From contig CAVWNV010000009.1 of assembly GCA_963756515.1 (NCBI GenBank), forward strand, positions 124,001-188,000: a DNA stretch of 64,000 nt, read 5' to 3'. Within the stretch, counting starts at the first letter, position 1; each line of letters starts with the position of its first letter. The stretch comes from Bog-756 sp963756515. Lineage in GTDB: Bacteria; Actinomycetota; Acidimicrobiia; Acidimicrobiales; RAAP-2. Positions 16,721-25,439 of this stretch are shown here, piece after piece. Both the position numbers and the translations under genes were made by a program. The notes beneath the pieces were generated by a model. It was not told the origin of the DNA. It searched no databases and saw nothing but the letters and a program-made list of their open reading frames with translations.

Positions 16721-18295
16721 GTGATCGCCTCCATTCCATCCGCCGTGCTCGTCGGGGTCGAGGGCAGGCACGTATCCGTCGAGGTCCACGTGTCGAACGG
16801 GCTTCCCGGCTTCACGGTGGTGGGGTTGCCCGATGCCGCCGTCCGCGAGTCCCGCGACCGGGTACGGGCCGCCCTCCTGTCCAGCGACCTGTCGTGGCCC
16901 CTGCGAAGGGTGACGGTGAACCTGGCCCCCTCGGGCATGCGCAAGGGAGGGGCCGGACTCGATCTCCCCATCGCCGTGGGAGTCCTGGTGGCATCGGGCG
17001 CCCTCGATCCCCGTGCCGTCCACGGGACGGCTTTCGTGGGGGAGCTGGGACTCGACGGCTCGCTGCGGGGAGTGCCGGGGACGGTGGCGTTGGCCGCCGC
17101 GCTGTCCGACCACCGGCTGGTGGTCCCGTCCGAGAGCCGGCGCGAGGCCCGGCTGGCCGGCGATCTCGACGTGCGGACGGCGGCCACGCTGGGGTCCCTG
17201 CTCGAATGCCTGATCGGTAGGCGTCCGTGGGATCACTGTCCCGAACTCGGTGATCCGGACCGGCCACCGTGGTCCGGGCCGTCCGACCGGGATGGCGGGC
17301 CCGAAGCACCGGATGAGCCGGCTGCCGGTCCGGATCTCGCCGATGTCCAGGGCCAACGGTTGGCGAGGCGGGCCCTCGAGGTGGCCGCGGCCGGAGGGCA
17401 TCACCTGTTGTTCGTGGGACCGCCGGGGTCGGGAAAGACGATGCTGGCCACCCGGATGCCGGGCCTGTTGCCCACGCTGGCCCGGTCGACCGCGCTGGAG
17501 GTGACGCGGATCCATTCGGTGGCCGGCCTGACCCTGCCCCCCGCCGGGCTGATGGAGCGGCCGCCGTTCCGGGCCCCCCACCACGGCGCGTCGCCGGTGG
17601 CCATGATCGGAGGCGGGACCGGCTGGATGCGCCCCGGGGAGATCAGCCTGGCTCATGGTGGCGTGCTGTTCCTGGACGAGATGGGGGAGTTCCCGTCGGT
17701 CGTGCTCGACTCCCTCCGGCAACCCCTCGAAGAAGGCCTGGTCCGGGTGAGCCGGGCCCGGGGCTCGGTGACCTTTCCGGCCCGGTTCATCCTGGTGGGT
17801 GCCATGAACCCGTGCCCGTGCGGGGAAGGTGGTGCCCCGGGTCAATGCCGGTGTAGCGCCGCCTCCCGCCAGCGCTACACCCGCAGGTTGTCGGCCCCCC
17901 TCTTCGACCGGTTCGACATCACGGTCCGGGTCGGGGCACCCGAGATGACATCGACCGTCGGGCCGGTGCGGGGCGAATCGACGTCGACGGTGGCCGAGCG
18001 GGTGGCACGGGCCCGTCGTCACGCCGTGGCGCGTGGGGTCGGGTGCAACGCGCTCCTGGCTGTCTCGGTGCTCGACGAGGTGGCCCCGCTGAGCCGGGGG
18101 GCCGTCGGCATCGTGGAGCGCAGCCTCAGGTCCGGGGTTCTGAGCGCCCGGGGCCTCCACCGCATCCGGCGCCTGGCCCGGACCGTGGCCGACCTCGACG
18201 AGGAAGCCGGCCCGGTGGTCGGAGAAGAGCATGTGCGGGAAGCACTGTTGTTGCGGTCCCAACGCCAACTGCTGCTCGGAAGCGAACCCTCATGA
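16721..18295 (+). CDS. ComM/YifB-type Mg-chelatase-like AAA ATPase
   Basis: 524 residues. Begins with a ChlI-type domain (VEVHVSNGLPGFTVVGLPD; VNLAPSGMRKGGAGLDLPIA), then Walker A GPPGSGKT (about 230), FRAPHHGASPVAMIGGG, Walker B VLFLDEMGEF, and a zinc-like cysteine patch NPCPCGEGGAPGQCRC, then the C-terminal Mg_chelatase_C region. ComM homologues are hexameric helicases that aid branch migration during natural transformation, and dprA follows with an ATGA overlap. Start chosen at GTG 16721 because GGAGGG lies just before it. Confidence 0.92.
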   Translation: MIASIPSAVLVGVEGRHVSVEVHVSNGLPGFTVVGLPDAAVRESRDRVRAALLSSDLSWPLRRVTVNLAPSGMRKGGAGLDLPIAVGVLVASGALDPRAVHGTAFVGELGLDGSLRGVPGTVALAAALSDHRLVVPSESRREARLAGDLDVRTAATLGSLLECLIGRRPWDHCPELGDPDRPPWSGPSDRDGGPEAPDEPAAGPDLADVQGQRLARRALEVAAAGGHHLLFVGPPGSGKTMLATRMPGLLPTLARSTALEVTRIHSVAGLTLPPAGLMERPPFRAPHHGASPVAMIGGGTGWMRPGEISLAHGGVLFLDEMGEFPSVVLDSLRQPLEEGLVRVSRARGSVTFPARFILVGAMNPCPCGEGGAPGQCRCSAASRQRYTRRLSAPLFDRFDITVRVGAPEMTSTVGPVRGESTSTVAERVARARRHAVARGVGCNALLAVSVLDEVAPLSRGAVGIVERSLRSGVLSARGLHRIRRLARTVADLDEEAGPVVGEEHVREALLLRSQRQLLLGSEPS

Positions 18296-19437
18296 CCGGC
18301 CCGGATGGGGCGGAGGCGCACGCGGCGGCACTGGCCGGGCTCCCCGGCATGACGGCGGTCCGGTTGGCAAAGCTCCTGGACGGGGTGGCCCCGGGCCAGG
18401 CCTGGCAGGCCGTGCTACGGGGGTCACACCGGGCCGACCCGCGCCGGAAGTTCACGGCGGCAGCCCGCGCCACCGACGTCGGACAGGTGGCCGGGGCATA
18501 CGCCCGCCTGGGGGTCGAGATCCTCCTGCCCGGCACCGTCCGGTATCCCTCCGGGTTGGAAGCCGACCCGGGTGCTCCGGCGGTTCTGTTCGCCCTCGGC
18601 GACCCCACCCGGGTGGAGGGTCGTCCCCGGGTGGCCATCGTGGGGACCCGCTCGGCCACCCACTACGGCCTGCAGGTGGCATCGGAGCTGGCCGCCGATC
18701 TGGCCTCCGAAGGTGTCGTCGTGGTGTCCGGCCTGGCCGCCGGCATCGACGGGGCCGCCCACGCCGGTGTGGTCCGTGGCCCCGGAGCGTCAGGGGCACC
18801 TCCCGCCGCCGTGGTCGGCACCGGCCTCGATCAGGTCTATCCCAGGTGCAACCGCGAGCTCTGGGGAGAGGTGGCCGCCGATGGTGTGGTCTTCTCGGAG
18901 TCGTCGCTGGGCACCGCGGCCCGACCCGGTGTGTTCCCGGCCCGCAACCGGATCATCGCGGCCCTCTCCGACGTGGTGGTCGTGGTGGAGAGCCATCGAC
19001 GGGGAGGGTCGCTCTACACGGCCGAAGCCGCGGCTCGTCGGTCCATTCCCGTGTGCGCGGTTCCCGGATCGGTCCGGAGTCCGGCATCGACGGGTACGAA
19101 CGGTCTCCTGGTGGACGGCTGCGTCCCGGTGCGCGATGCCACCGACGTGTTGGTGGCCGTTTCGTTGGCCCGGGCTGGACGTGGGGACGGTGCTCGGGCC
19201 GAGGGCGAGATTTCCGCACCGACGGCGATACGACGTGAGCGCGAGCCAGATGTCGAGGCGTCGGGGTTGTCGACAACCGAGCGGACCGTACTCGGGTCGA
19301 TCGACGACACACCTACCGCGTTCGAGACGATCCTGATCCGCACCGACCTGTCCCTTGCCACTGCCGCCCAGGCGTGTGACCGGCTGGTGGAACGGGGCAT
19401 CGTGCGCGAAGGGGCCGGATGGTGGTCGAAGTGCTGA
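18292..19437 (+). CDS. dprA: DNA processing protein DprA
   Basis: 381 residues. Loads RecA onto incoming single-stranded DNA during transformation. The Rossmann-like core is clear: VAIVGTRSATHYGLQ (about 117), VVVSGLAAGIDGAAHAG, PARNRIIAALSDVVVVVE, GTNGLLVDG. The C-terminal 65 residues look like the DprA winged helix (TTERTVLGSIDDTPTAFETI). An N-terminal helical segment precedes the core. Translationally coupled to the comM-like gene. Ends only 19 nt from the convergent prepilin-like gene, with no visible terminator. Confidence 0.93.
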   Translation: MTGPDGAEAHAAALAGLPGMTAVRLAKLLDGVAPGQAWQAVLRGSHRADPRRKFTAAARATDVGQVAGAYARLGVEILLPGTVRYPSGLEADPGAPAVLFALGDPTRVEGRPRVAIVGTRSATHYGLQVASELAADLASEGVVVVSGLAAGIDGAAHAGVVRGPGASGAPPAAVVGTGLDQVYPRCNRELWGEVAADGVVFSESSLGTAARPGVFPARNRIIAALSDVVVVVESHRRGGSLYTAEAAARRSIPVCAVPGSVRSPASTGTNGLLVDGCVPVRDATDVLVAVSLARAGRGDGARAEGEISAPTAIRREREPDVEASGLSTTERTVLGSIDDTPTAFETILIRTDLSLATAAQACDRLVERGIVREGAGWWSKC

Positions 19438-19456
19438 TCGACCGGGGGCGGGGTGT

Positions 19457-20113
19457 TCAGGCGGAAGGGAAGGTGCTCTCCTGCCATCCGATGGCTGACG
19501 AGGACACCGGACCGGGCACAGGGGCGGTGGGGATCGCCGGCGCCGTGCATGTCGGCAGATGTGTCTGGGCTCCGTAGAACGTCGCCGTCCCCGATCCTTT
19601 CCACACCAGCCAGCAGGTTCCGTCCGAAGAGCGGGCCGCCATGGTGACGGCGCCGCCGCCCCCAATCCCGCTGACTCCGCTGACTCCGCTGACGCCGCTC
19701 ACGCCGTCGACGCCGCTGCCGGCGGTCACCGTGACGCTGACGGTCGAGGGACCCGACGAAGGACCGGACACGAAGTCGACCGACGGGTTCGCGGCCGAGA
19801 GCGAGGCGGCGCTTACGCCGCCGATGCCGGCTCCTCCAGCTGCCATGGTGGCGACGGATGTGAGGCCGGTCGACAGCGACTGTTGGGCCAGCAGGTCATC
19901 GGCCTGGCCCACGCCCGGAGCGTTGGAGATGCTGGTGTTGGCGGAACTGCCCGAGTGCAGGGTCGTCCCGAGGAGGAGCAGCACCAACAGCGCGGTCGCC
20001 ACCATACCGAGCATCGTGGCGATCATGGAGAACCCCGCATCGGGACCCGGATCCGGGCGCCTTCCCATCGTGACCGACCGGTGTGGACGGGTCCGCTGCC
20101 CTCGGTGTCGCAT
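19457..20113 (-). CDS. Orphan type IV prepilin-like protein with GVS repeats
   Basis: 218 residues. A class III-type leader precedes the Gly-Phe cleavage context (DAGFSMIATMLG, about residue 29), followed directly by a hydrophobic stretch (MVATALLVLLLLG). That is the arrangement of a type IV pilin-like or minor pseudopilin. The conserved Glu at +5 is Ala here. The rest is low-complexity Ser/Gly/Thr with a GVS repeat (about 139-152) and a C-terminal block with two cysteines. No other pilus genes are nearby. Start ATG 20113 has AGGAG 7 nt upstream. Not assigned to a named family. Confidence 0.7.
   Translation of the reverse strand: MRHRGQRTRPHRSVTMGRRPDPGPDAGFSMIATMLGMVATALLVLLLLGTTLHSGSSANTSISNAPGVGQADDLLAQQSLSTGLTSVATMAAGGAGIGGVSAASLSAANPSVDFVSGPSSGPSTVSVTVTAGSGVDGVSGVSGVSGVSGIGGGGAVTMAARSSDGTCWLVWKGSGTATFYGAQTHLPTCTAPAIPTAPVPGPVSSSAIGWQESTFPSA
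19668..19721 (-). repeat. 9-bp tandem array in the prepilin-like gene
   Basis: Six 9-bp units on the plus strand (CCGCTGACT twice, CCGCTGACG, CCGCTCACG, CCGTCGACG, CCGCTGCCG) encode repeated Gly-Val-Ser/Asp tripeptides on the minus strand. Units diverge step by step. Confidence 0.85.
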
Positions 20114-20270
20114 GGTCACTCTCCTGCCCAATCGGCCCGCCGCCTCGAGGGGGTTGAGGCAACCTCGAAGAGAACCGGTCTCCGTGACCGGGCGCTGCCG
20201 TCCCTGATCCTGTTCGTTTCATCGGTCGATTCGGACCCCCAACTTGAACGTCCGAGGGGGCCCGGACCAG

Positions 20271-20276
20271 TACCCT
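20271..20276 (+). promoter_or_regulatory. -10 element of a leaderless transcript (TACCCT)
   Basis: TACCCT, 7 nt before the GTG at 20284, with no Shine-Dalgarno in between. TTGAAC lies further upstream (20244) but the 21-nt spacing is long for a -35. Confidence 0.45.
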
Positions 20277-20283
20277 TGCCGCC

Positions 20284-21144
20284 GTGGGGACAACCTCGGG
20301 CCGTCGATCGGTCACCCGGCTGGGGTGCTGGCTGGACAGCAGCGCCGGTTCCGATGACGGCACCCCGGCCTTCGAACGGCTGCGTGGTCTGGCCCAGGCT
20401 GCCGAGCATTCGGGATTCGACTCGTTGTGGGTGACCGACGATGTGGTCGGAACCGGCCGGCCGCATCTCGAGGCTTATGCACTCCTGGGTGCTCTGTCCA
20501 CGTGCACACGAACGGTTCATTTGGGGGCGATCCCGACCGGCGTCGACAGTCGAGCCCCGGCCATCGTGGCCAAGATCGTGACCGGCATCGACGTGATCTC
20601 CCACGGTCGAGGGGTGTTGACCGTAGGCGTCGACACCGGCCACGGCTCGGACGTCGAGCGATTGCGGGAGCGCCTCCAGGTCTGCTGTTCAGTGCTCCGG
20701 GACGACGCGCCGAACTTCAGTGGGGCCTTCTATTCGATAGCCGGTGCCCTGAATCACCCGCGCCCTGTCCAGGTGGGCGGAATCCCGGTGATCGTATGGG
20801 TGGGACCCGACCCCTCGCTGCGACCGGGGGCACTGAGAGCCGCCGCCGACTCCGCCGACGCCGTGATCGTCACCGGCAGCGCCGACGAGGTGCGGGACGC
20901 GGTCGAGGAGGTGCGAGGCATGACCGATCACCGGGAGGGCTCGACGAACCCCGTCCAGGTGATCTGGTTGGGACCGTCAGTCCCCGGCGCCGAATCCCGC
21001 TCCCCGACAGTTACCGACATGGTGGCGGAGTGCCGCTCCCGACTTGGGGCGGGAGCGGACGGCTGCATCGCCGTGTTGGACGGAAACAACGTCGTAGAGC
21101 AGCTCCGGCAGATGGAGCGGATGGGAAGGGAGCTGGCCGGTTGA
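20284..21144 (+). CDS. LLM-class (luciferase-like) oxidoreductase, copy 1
   Basis: 286 residues. TIM-barrel of the F420/FMN-dependent luciferase-like superfamily: GLAQAAEHSGFDSLWVTDDV, LLGALSTCTRTVHLGAIPTGVDSRAPAIVAKIVTGIDVISHGR and GVLTVGVDTG are typical beta-strand/helix blocks. The middle is shorter than in full-length members (usually 300-340 residues). Substrate unknown; F420 use is inferred from the actinobacterial setting. Monocistronic, convergent with the PPOX gene. Confidence 0.8.
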   Translation: MGTTSGRRSVTRLGCWLDSSAGSDDGTPAFERLRGLAQAAEHSGFDSLWVTDDVVGTGRPHLEAYALLGALSTCTRTVHLGAIPTGVDSRAPAIVAKIVTGIDVISHGRGVLTVGVDTGHGSDVERLRERLQVCCSVLRDDAPNFSGAFYSIAGALNHPRPVQVGGIPVIVWVGPDPSLRPGALRAAADSADAVIVTGSADEVRDAVEEVRGMTDHREGSTNPVQVIWLGPSVPGAESRSPTVTDMVAECRSRLGAGADGCIAVLDGNNVVEQLRQMERMGRELAG

Positions 21145-21167
21145 GCGCCCAGGACGGGTACCGCCAG

Positions 21168-21575
21168 TCAGGCGTCGTCCTCGGGCTGCATCACCACGTT
21201 GTCGGCGTGGACCCGGTAGGTGACCCGGACCTCGCCCGGCCGGCGCATGGGGTAGGTATCGACATCGAGGTACTTCTTGGCCAGTGAGTCGATGTGGGCA
21301 TCGGCACCCTCCTCGGTCCCCTCTGCCGTGCCACGCACGACTACGACGTTGTACGAGTTGTCGGGGTCGACGACCGATACGGCGACGTGGGGATTCCTTT
21401 CGAGGTTATTCACCTTGGTCCGGCCCTTGGCGGTGTTGAACAGGAGATCGTCTCCGTCCAGGTCGATCCACACGGGTGTCACCTGGGGCCGACCGCTTGC
21501 GTCGACAGTCGCCACATTGGCCATCACCGGCCGTTGGATCAAAGCTCGAGCATTATTCGTCAGTGTGGTCGTCAT
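21168..21575 (-). CDS. PPOX-class F420-dependent oxidoreductase
   Basis: 135 residues, split beta-barrel flavin/deazaflavin-binding fold. MANVATVDASGRPQVTPVWIDLDGDDLLFNTAKGRTKVNNLERNPHVAV is split here into the barrel core (about 18-66); it carries the PVW and Lys-rich cofactor-contact regions of F420-dependent members. Probably reduces a small molecule with F420H2. It lies downstream of the DUF222-HNH gene on the same strand, 197 nt away. Ends in an acidic EDDA. Confidence 0.85.
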   Translation of the reverse strand: MTTTLTNNARALIQRPVMANVATVDASGRPQVTPVWIDLDGDDLLFNTAKGRTKVNNLERNPHVAVSVVDPDNSYNVVVVRGTAEGTEEGADAHIDSLAKKYLDVDTYPMRRPGEVRVTYRVHADNVVMQPEDDA

Positions 21576-21772
21576 GGAGTCACTCCTCGATCAGGGAAGG
21601 ATGTTCCAGGCCTTCGGCCGCTCGACCGACTGCCTTCAAATTGCCCCACTCGACTGTAGCAACGGCCTCGGGAAAGCCACCCCAACTCGCGCCCGCGCCC
21701 CGGCCTCGGCCTCCGGCTCCACCATGGCCTCCGGCCATCGGCCGGGTTGGCGGGAGTGGGGGCAGGTGGAGT

Positions 21773-23227
21773 TCACTCCCGGTCGGTGAACAGTCTCGGT
21801 CCGGGGTCGGTGGGGGGAGGGGCGGTGCCCTTGGTGGTCGATCGCCGTCTGGGTTTCCGCGTGGGCTTCTTCGGGGTGTCAGGAGCCACGAACTCCCACT
21901 GTCCGGGTCCTCCCATGAGACGGAACCCCTGGTGGGTCTTGAGCCGGTGGTGGTGCTTGCACAGGCGGGCCAGGTTGTCCATGGAGACGGTGCCCCCCTG
22001 GGCGTAGTCCACCTGCCAGTGGTCGAACTCCAATCCCTTGGTCACGTCACAGCCCGGCACCACACAGGTCCGGTCCCGTTCCAGCAGGGCCAGGGCCAAC
22101 GGGAGGGGGATGTTGCGTCCCATCCGGCTGATGGTGGTCACGTCCACCCCGTTGGTGACGACCAGGTGGCACAGGGCCCGGCCCATGGTGGCGATGGCCT
22201 CGTCCACCGGGATCGGGCCCAGACCCTCGATCTCACACACCTCACCGGGTCGGGTGTGGCCCCGGCGCAGGGCCGACAGGTCGGTGCGGACGATGATCTG
22301 GGTGCCCGGGCCCCGGCCCCGGGAGCCGGTGCCGGAGTCGGTGCCAGTGCCGGTGCCGGTGTCAGTTCCAGAATCGGCGTCGGCGGTGGAATCACCCGAA
22401 CCGGAACCGTCATCGACACCGGAGTCGCTTCCGGTCTTGTTTCGGGTCCGGTTCCGCCCGGGTGGGCCGAGGATCCCCCGTCCGGTGACCAGGGCCACCA
22501 GGGCGTCGGCCCGGTAGGCGTCGGGGGACTCGTACTCCCCGGACCCGGTGGCGGCCCGGAAGATGCGGTCGACCTGGGTGTCCAGGGCGGCCACCAGTTC
22601 GGCTCCGGTCACCGGGGCCAGGACGGCCTCGAGCCGGAGGGCCCCGTCACCGTCGGTGTAGGTCCGGCACCGCCGGTTCTGGTGCAGCTGGTGGTGGTGG
22701 CGGGCCTGCTCGGCCGGTGAGCGTCCCTCCGACGTGGCTCGCAGGCACTTCTTCTTCAGGGTGGGCATGGTGTCGGTGGCAGCCCCTTCCACCAGGTCAC
22801 CCTCGGCGGCGGGGTTGACCCGGACGGCATCGGACACCAGGGTGGCCCTCCTCGGGGTCAGCTTCCCCTCCCGCAGGGCCCCGTCCACCCCGGGCTGGTC
22901 GGACAGGGCCTCTCCCAGCTTCAACAGGGAGATGGCGTCCCCCACCGAGTCCCCGGTGGTGGCGGCCAGCCATTCGGCCGGGGTCCGGTGACCGGTGGCC
23001 ACATTGGGATGGCACCGGGCAGCCCGGGTGGCGGCCAGGGTCTCCCCGGCCGAACACAGCCGCTTCCCGTGGGCGAACACCCTGACCAGGGCGGCGGCAT
23101 CCTCCCCCGAGTACCGCTCCGGCTCGAAGGACGAGACGAACGAGGCCAGCGTCTCGACGGCACCACGCAACGCCTGGGCCGAGACGGTCTCCGTGGCGGA
23201 GGTCACGGTGGCGGTGGTCGGGGCCAT
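21773..23227 (-). CDS. DUF222 / HNH endonuclease domain protein (13E12 type)
   Basis: 484 residues. N-terminal DUF222 helical region (LAATRAARCHPNVATGHRTPAEWLAA; GKLTPRRATLVSDAV) and a C-terminal HNH nuclease: CVVPGC, LEFDHW, NLARLCKHHHRLKTH (about 392-435). Between them lies a low-complexity Ser/Gly/Asp/Thr linker (about 265-305) made by hexamer repeats. The family is abundant and variable in actinobacteria; its role is unknown, and a mobile or DNA-damage link is only suggested. The upstream region carries an element shared with the transcription unit at 39764. Confidence 0.88.
   Translation of the reverse strand: MAPTTATVTSATETVSAQALRGAVETLASFVSSFEPERYSGEDAAALVRVFAHGKRLCSAGETLAATRAARCHPNVATGHRTPAEWLAATTGDSVGDAISLLKLGEALSDQPGVDGALREGKLTPRRATLVSDAVRVNPAAEGDLVEGAATDTMPTLKKKCLRATSEGRSPAEQARHHHQLHQNRRCRTYTDGDGALRLEAVLAPVTGAELVAALDTQVDRIFRAATGSGEYESPDAYRADALVALVTGRGILGPPGRNRTRNKTGSDSGVDDGSGSGDSTADADSGTDTGTGTGTDSGTGSRGRGPGTQIIVRTDLSALRRGHTRPGEVCEIEGLGPIPVDEAIATMGRALCHLVVTNGVDVTTISRMGRNIPLPLALALLERDRTCVVPGCDVTKGLEFDHWQVDYAQGGTVSMDNLARLCKHHHRLKTHQGFRLMGGPGQWEFVAPDTPKKPTRKPRRRSTTKGTAPPPTDPGPRLFTDRE
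22325..22372 (-). repeat. Degenerate hexamer array in the HNH linker
   Basis: Eight 6-bp units on the plus strand (GCCGGT, GCCGGA, GTCGGT, GCCAGT, GCCGGT, GCCGGT, GTCAGT, TCCAGA) encode the Gly-Thr/Asp-Ser linker between DUF222 and HNH. The array is in frame. Confidence 0.8.
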
Positions 23228-23256
23228 GGGGACAGCATCCCAGGAGGGTGTATCAG
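23225..23256 (-). promoter_or_regulatory. Shared upstream element, copy B (DUF222-HNH gene)
   Basis: Read on the minus strand it is ATACACCCTCCTGGGATGC, then TGTCCCC and the ATG start. It matches 39762-39793 at 25 of 32 positions, with the same distance to the ATG. ATACAC could be part of a -10, and the conserved ATGCTGT may be an operator or a translation-start context. No Shine-Dalgarno is visible. Confidence 0.6.
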
Positions 23257-23348
23257 GCAGAAAAGACCAGACGAGACCGGACCGGAGGGGCCGACCCCGG
23301 GGGAGGCGAGAGTCAAAAGAGCCCGGATGGGCTGGAAGGGAGCGCTGC

Positions 23349-23354
23349 TACGGT
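23349..23354 (+). promoter_or_regulatory. -10 element of a leaderless transcript (TACGGT)
   Basis: TACGGT followed by 6 nt and the ATG of nfo at 23361. No ribosome-binding site in between. Confidence 0.55.
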
Positions 23355-23360
23355 GCGCTC

Positions 23361-24233
23361 ATGCGAATCGGAGCGCATGTCCGGGCTGGAAAGGGCCTTG
23401 TCCCGGCCCTGCAGCACGGTGACGAGATCGGCGCCGAGGTGGTCCAGATCTTCACCCAGAGTCCGCGTATGTGGAAGGCCTCGCAGTATGGACCGGAGGT
23501 GTTGGCCGGTTACCGGGAAGCCCAACAGGAGCACCCGACCGTTACCTCGACGTTCTGCCATGCCACGTATCTCATCAACCTGGCCACACCCGACCCGGAG
23601 TTGGCGGCCAAGTCGAGGACGTGCCTCAATGCCAACCTGACGACGGCGGAGGGCATGGGCTCGGACGGTCTCGTCCTGCACATCGGCAGCCATCGCGGTA
23701 GCGGGTTCGAGGCGGTACTCCCGGGCATCGTCGAGGCGTTGATCGAGGCGCTGGACTCGGTGGAGGTTTCATCGGACCCCTGTCCGATCCTGCTGGAGAA
23801 CGCCGCCGGCGCCGGCGATACGGTCGGTCGATCCTTCGAAGAACTGGCCGAGGTCATCGAGGTGGCCGGGGGAGACGGGCGACTGGGCGTCTGCCTCGAC
23901 ACACAGCATCTGTGGGCTTCCGGGGTGCCGTTCGGTACGGTCGAGGAAGCCGACCGGTTGGTTGCGTTGGTCGACGGGACCGTGGGGCTCGATCGTCTTC
24001 GCTGCCTGCACCTCAACGACTCCAAGGTGGCCTTCGGGGCCAACAAGGACCGCCACGAGAACATCGGCGACGGAACCATCGGGGCAGACGGACTGGCCGC
24101 CCTCCTCGGCCATCCGGATCTCCAGGGTCTTCCGGCCATCCTCGAGGTTCCCGGGGTCGGCGACGGCCCCCGGGCCGAGGACGTGGCCATGGCCCGCCAG
24201 GTCTGGAGCCAGGGGATCGAACTGCGCGCCTGA
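23361..24233 (+). CDS. nfo: Deoxyribonuclease IV (endonuclease IV family)
   Basis: 290 residues. AP endonuclease that cleaves at abasic sites. MRIGAHVRAGKGL, VQIFTQSPRMW, CHATYLINLATP, DGLVLHIGSHRG, ILLENAAGAGDTVG, GVCLDTQHLWASG, CLHLNDSKVAFGANKDRHENIGDG and ILEVPG carry the trinuclear zinc ligands (His, Glu, Asp). Full length. ATG 23361 sits 6 nt after TACGGT, so probably leaderless. Divergent from the DUF222-HNH gene. Confidence 0.95.
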   Translation: MRIGAHVRAGKGLVPALQHGDEIGAEVVQIFTQSPRMWKASQYGPEVLAGYREAQQEHPTVTSTFCHATYLINLATPDPELAAKSRTCLNANLTTAEGMGSDGLVLHIGSHRGSGFEAVLPGIVEALIEALDSVEVSSDPCPILLENAAGAGDTVGRSFEELAEVIEVAGGDGRLGVCLDTQHLWASGVPFGTVEEADRLVALVDGTVGLDRLRCLHLNDSKVAFGANKDRHENIGDGTIGADGLAALLGHPDLQGLPAILEVPGVGDGPRAEDVAMARQVWSQGIELRA

Positions 24234-24335
24234 CCGTGGGGTGCCAAGAACGGGTTCCCGGGTTCGGACAACCGGGCGCGGCACCACTCCGACTTCCCTC
24301 TTCCCCACCCCGACGGCAGAACAGAGACCCTCTTG

Positions 24336-24355
24336 TAGTGAGAATGGTTCTCGTA
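24336..24355 (+). promoter_or_regulatory. Zur-like operator overlapping the znuA promoter
   Basis: TAGTGAGAATGGTTCTCGTA contains perfect GAGAA/TTCTC arms around TGG and resembles the actinobacterial Zur box TGAnAATnATTnTCA. TATATG at 24354-24359 may be the -10 and TTGTAG at 24333 a -35 with a short spacer, so a bound regulator would block transcription. The Zur-like gene closes the same operon. Confidence 0.65.
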
Positions 24356-24476
24356 TATGGTCCTGGTGAAGGCGAACCGATCCCGGAGAGCGAACCCGGC
24401 CCATGCCCTTGTCCCCACAGTTCGACCGTGCCGCGCCGATCCCGGGTCGGGCCAGCGGCGCCATGGGGGAGCGGGT

Positions 24477-25439
24477 GTGACTCGGCCCTGGACCGCAGGC
24501 CGCCGCCGCGCCGTCGTGATGGTGCTGTCCCTGGCGTCAGCCGTAGGAATGGCCGCCTGCTCGACGAGCTCGTCGTCGGCCGGCGGGCCGTCCGCCGCTG
24601 CCGGCGGGGGAGCAACGCCGTCCGGACGGGTGGTGGTCGTGTCGGCAGCTGAGAACTTCTGGGGGAGTATCGCGGCCCAGGTGGGAGGGATCCATGCCCA
24701 CGTGATGAGTATCATTACCAATCCGAATACCGACCCGCATTCGTACGAGCCGACGGCGGCCGACGCCAGGACCTTGGCTGCGTCCCAGCTGGTGATCGAG
24801 AACGGCGTCGGGTACGACCCGTGGGTGGAGAGGTTGCTGAGCGCGGACGGGGCCTCCGTGGTCACGCTGGACGTGGGCACACTCCTCGACGTGCCGGACG
24901 GCTCGAACCCGCACCGCTGGTACAACCCGTCCGACGTGCAGGCCGTGATCAGGCGGATGGTGGTCGACTTCCAGCGGATCGATCCGAAGGACAGCGGGTA
25001 CTTCACCCGGCAGGCATCCCACTTCGACACCGTCGGTCTCAAGCAGTACGACGGCACCATCGCCCACATCAGGGCGAGGTACTCGGGGACGCCGGTGGGG
25101 GCGTCGGAGTCGATCTTCGCCATGCTGGCTCCGGCACTGGGCCTGGACCTGATCACGCCGCCGTCGTTCCTCCGGGCCATCAGCGAGGGCACGGACGTCT
25201 CGGTGGCGGACAAGGAGACCATCGACGACCAGATCCGGACCCACGAGATCAAGGTCTACGTGTACAACAGCCAGAATGTGACGCCGGATGTCCAGGCGCA
25301 GCTGCAAGAGGTGAGGTCCGAGCACATCCCCGTAGCCACCATCACCGAGACACTGCAGCCCGCCACGGCCAGCTACCAGGCCTGGCAGACGAAGCAGTTG
25401 CTCGGCATCGAAGCCGCACTGGCCCGGTCCCGTGACTGA
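24477..25439 (+). CDS. znuA: Zinc ABC transporter, substrate-binding lipoprotein
   Basis: 320 residues, cluster A-I metal-binding protein. Lipoprotein signal with lipobox GMAAC (about residue 23-27) and a Ser/Gly linker. Metal-site regions: NPNTDPHSYEPT (about 82), NPHRWYNPSDV (about 143), with later ESIF and YVYN segments. The His-rich loop of some ZnuA is absent. GTG 24477 is preceded by a GGGGGAG site; an upstream in-frame start at 24357 would give a long Arg/Pro-rich leader and is less likely. Overlaps znuC by 8 nt. Confidence 0.88.
   Translation: MTRPWTAGRRRAVVMVLSLASAVGMAACSTSSSSAGGPSAAAGGGATPSGRVVVVSAAENFWGSIAAQVGGIHAHVMSIITNPNTDPHSYEPTAADARTLAASQLVIENGVGYDPWVERLLSADGASVVTLDVGTLLDVPDGSNPHRWYNPSDVQAVIRRMVVDFQRIDPKDSGYFTRQASHFDTVGLKQYDGTIAHIRARYSGTPVGASESIFAMLAPALGLDLITPPSFLRAISEGTDVSVADKETIDDQIRTHEIKVYVYNSQNVTPDVQAQLQEVRSEHIPVATITETLQPATASYQAWQTKQLLGIEAALARSRD

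Noticed and set aside
21773..23227. Homing endonuclease or intron-encoded HNH
   Set aside because: No intron or intein boundaries; the DUF222 N-terminus marks the free-standing actinobacterial 13E12-type family.
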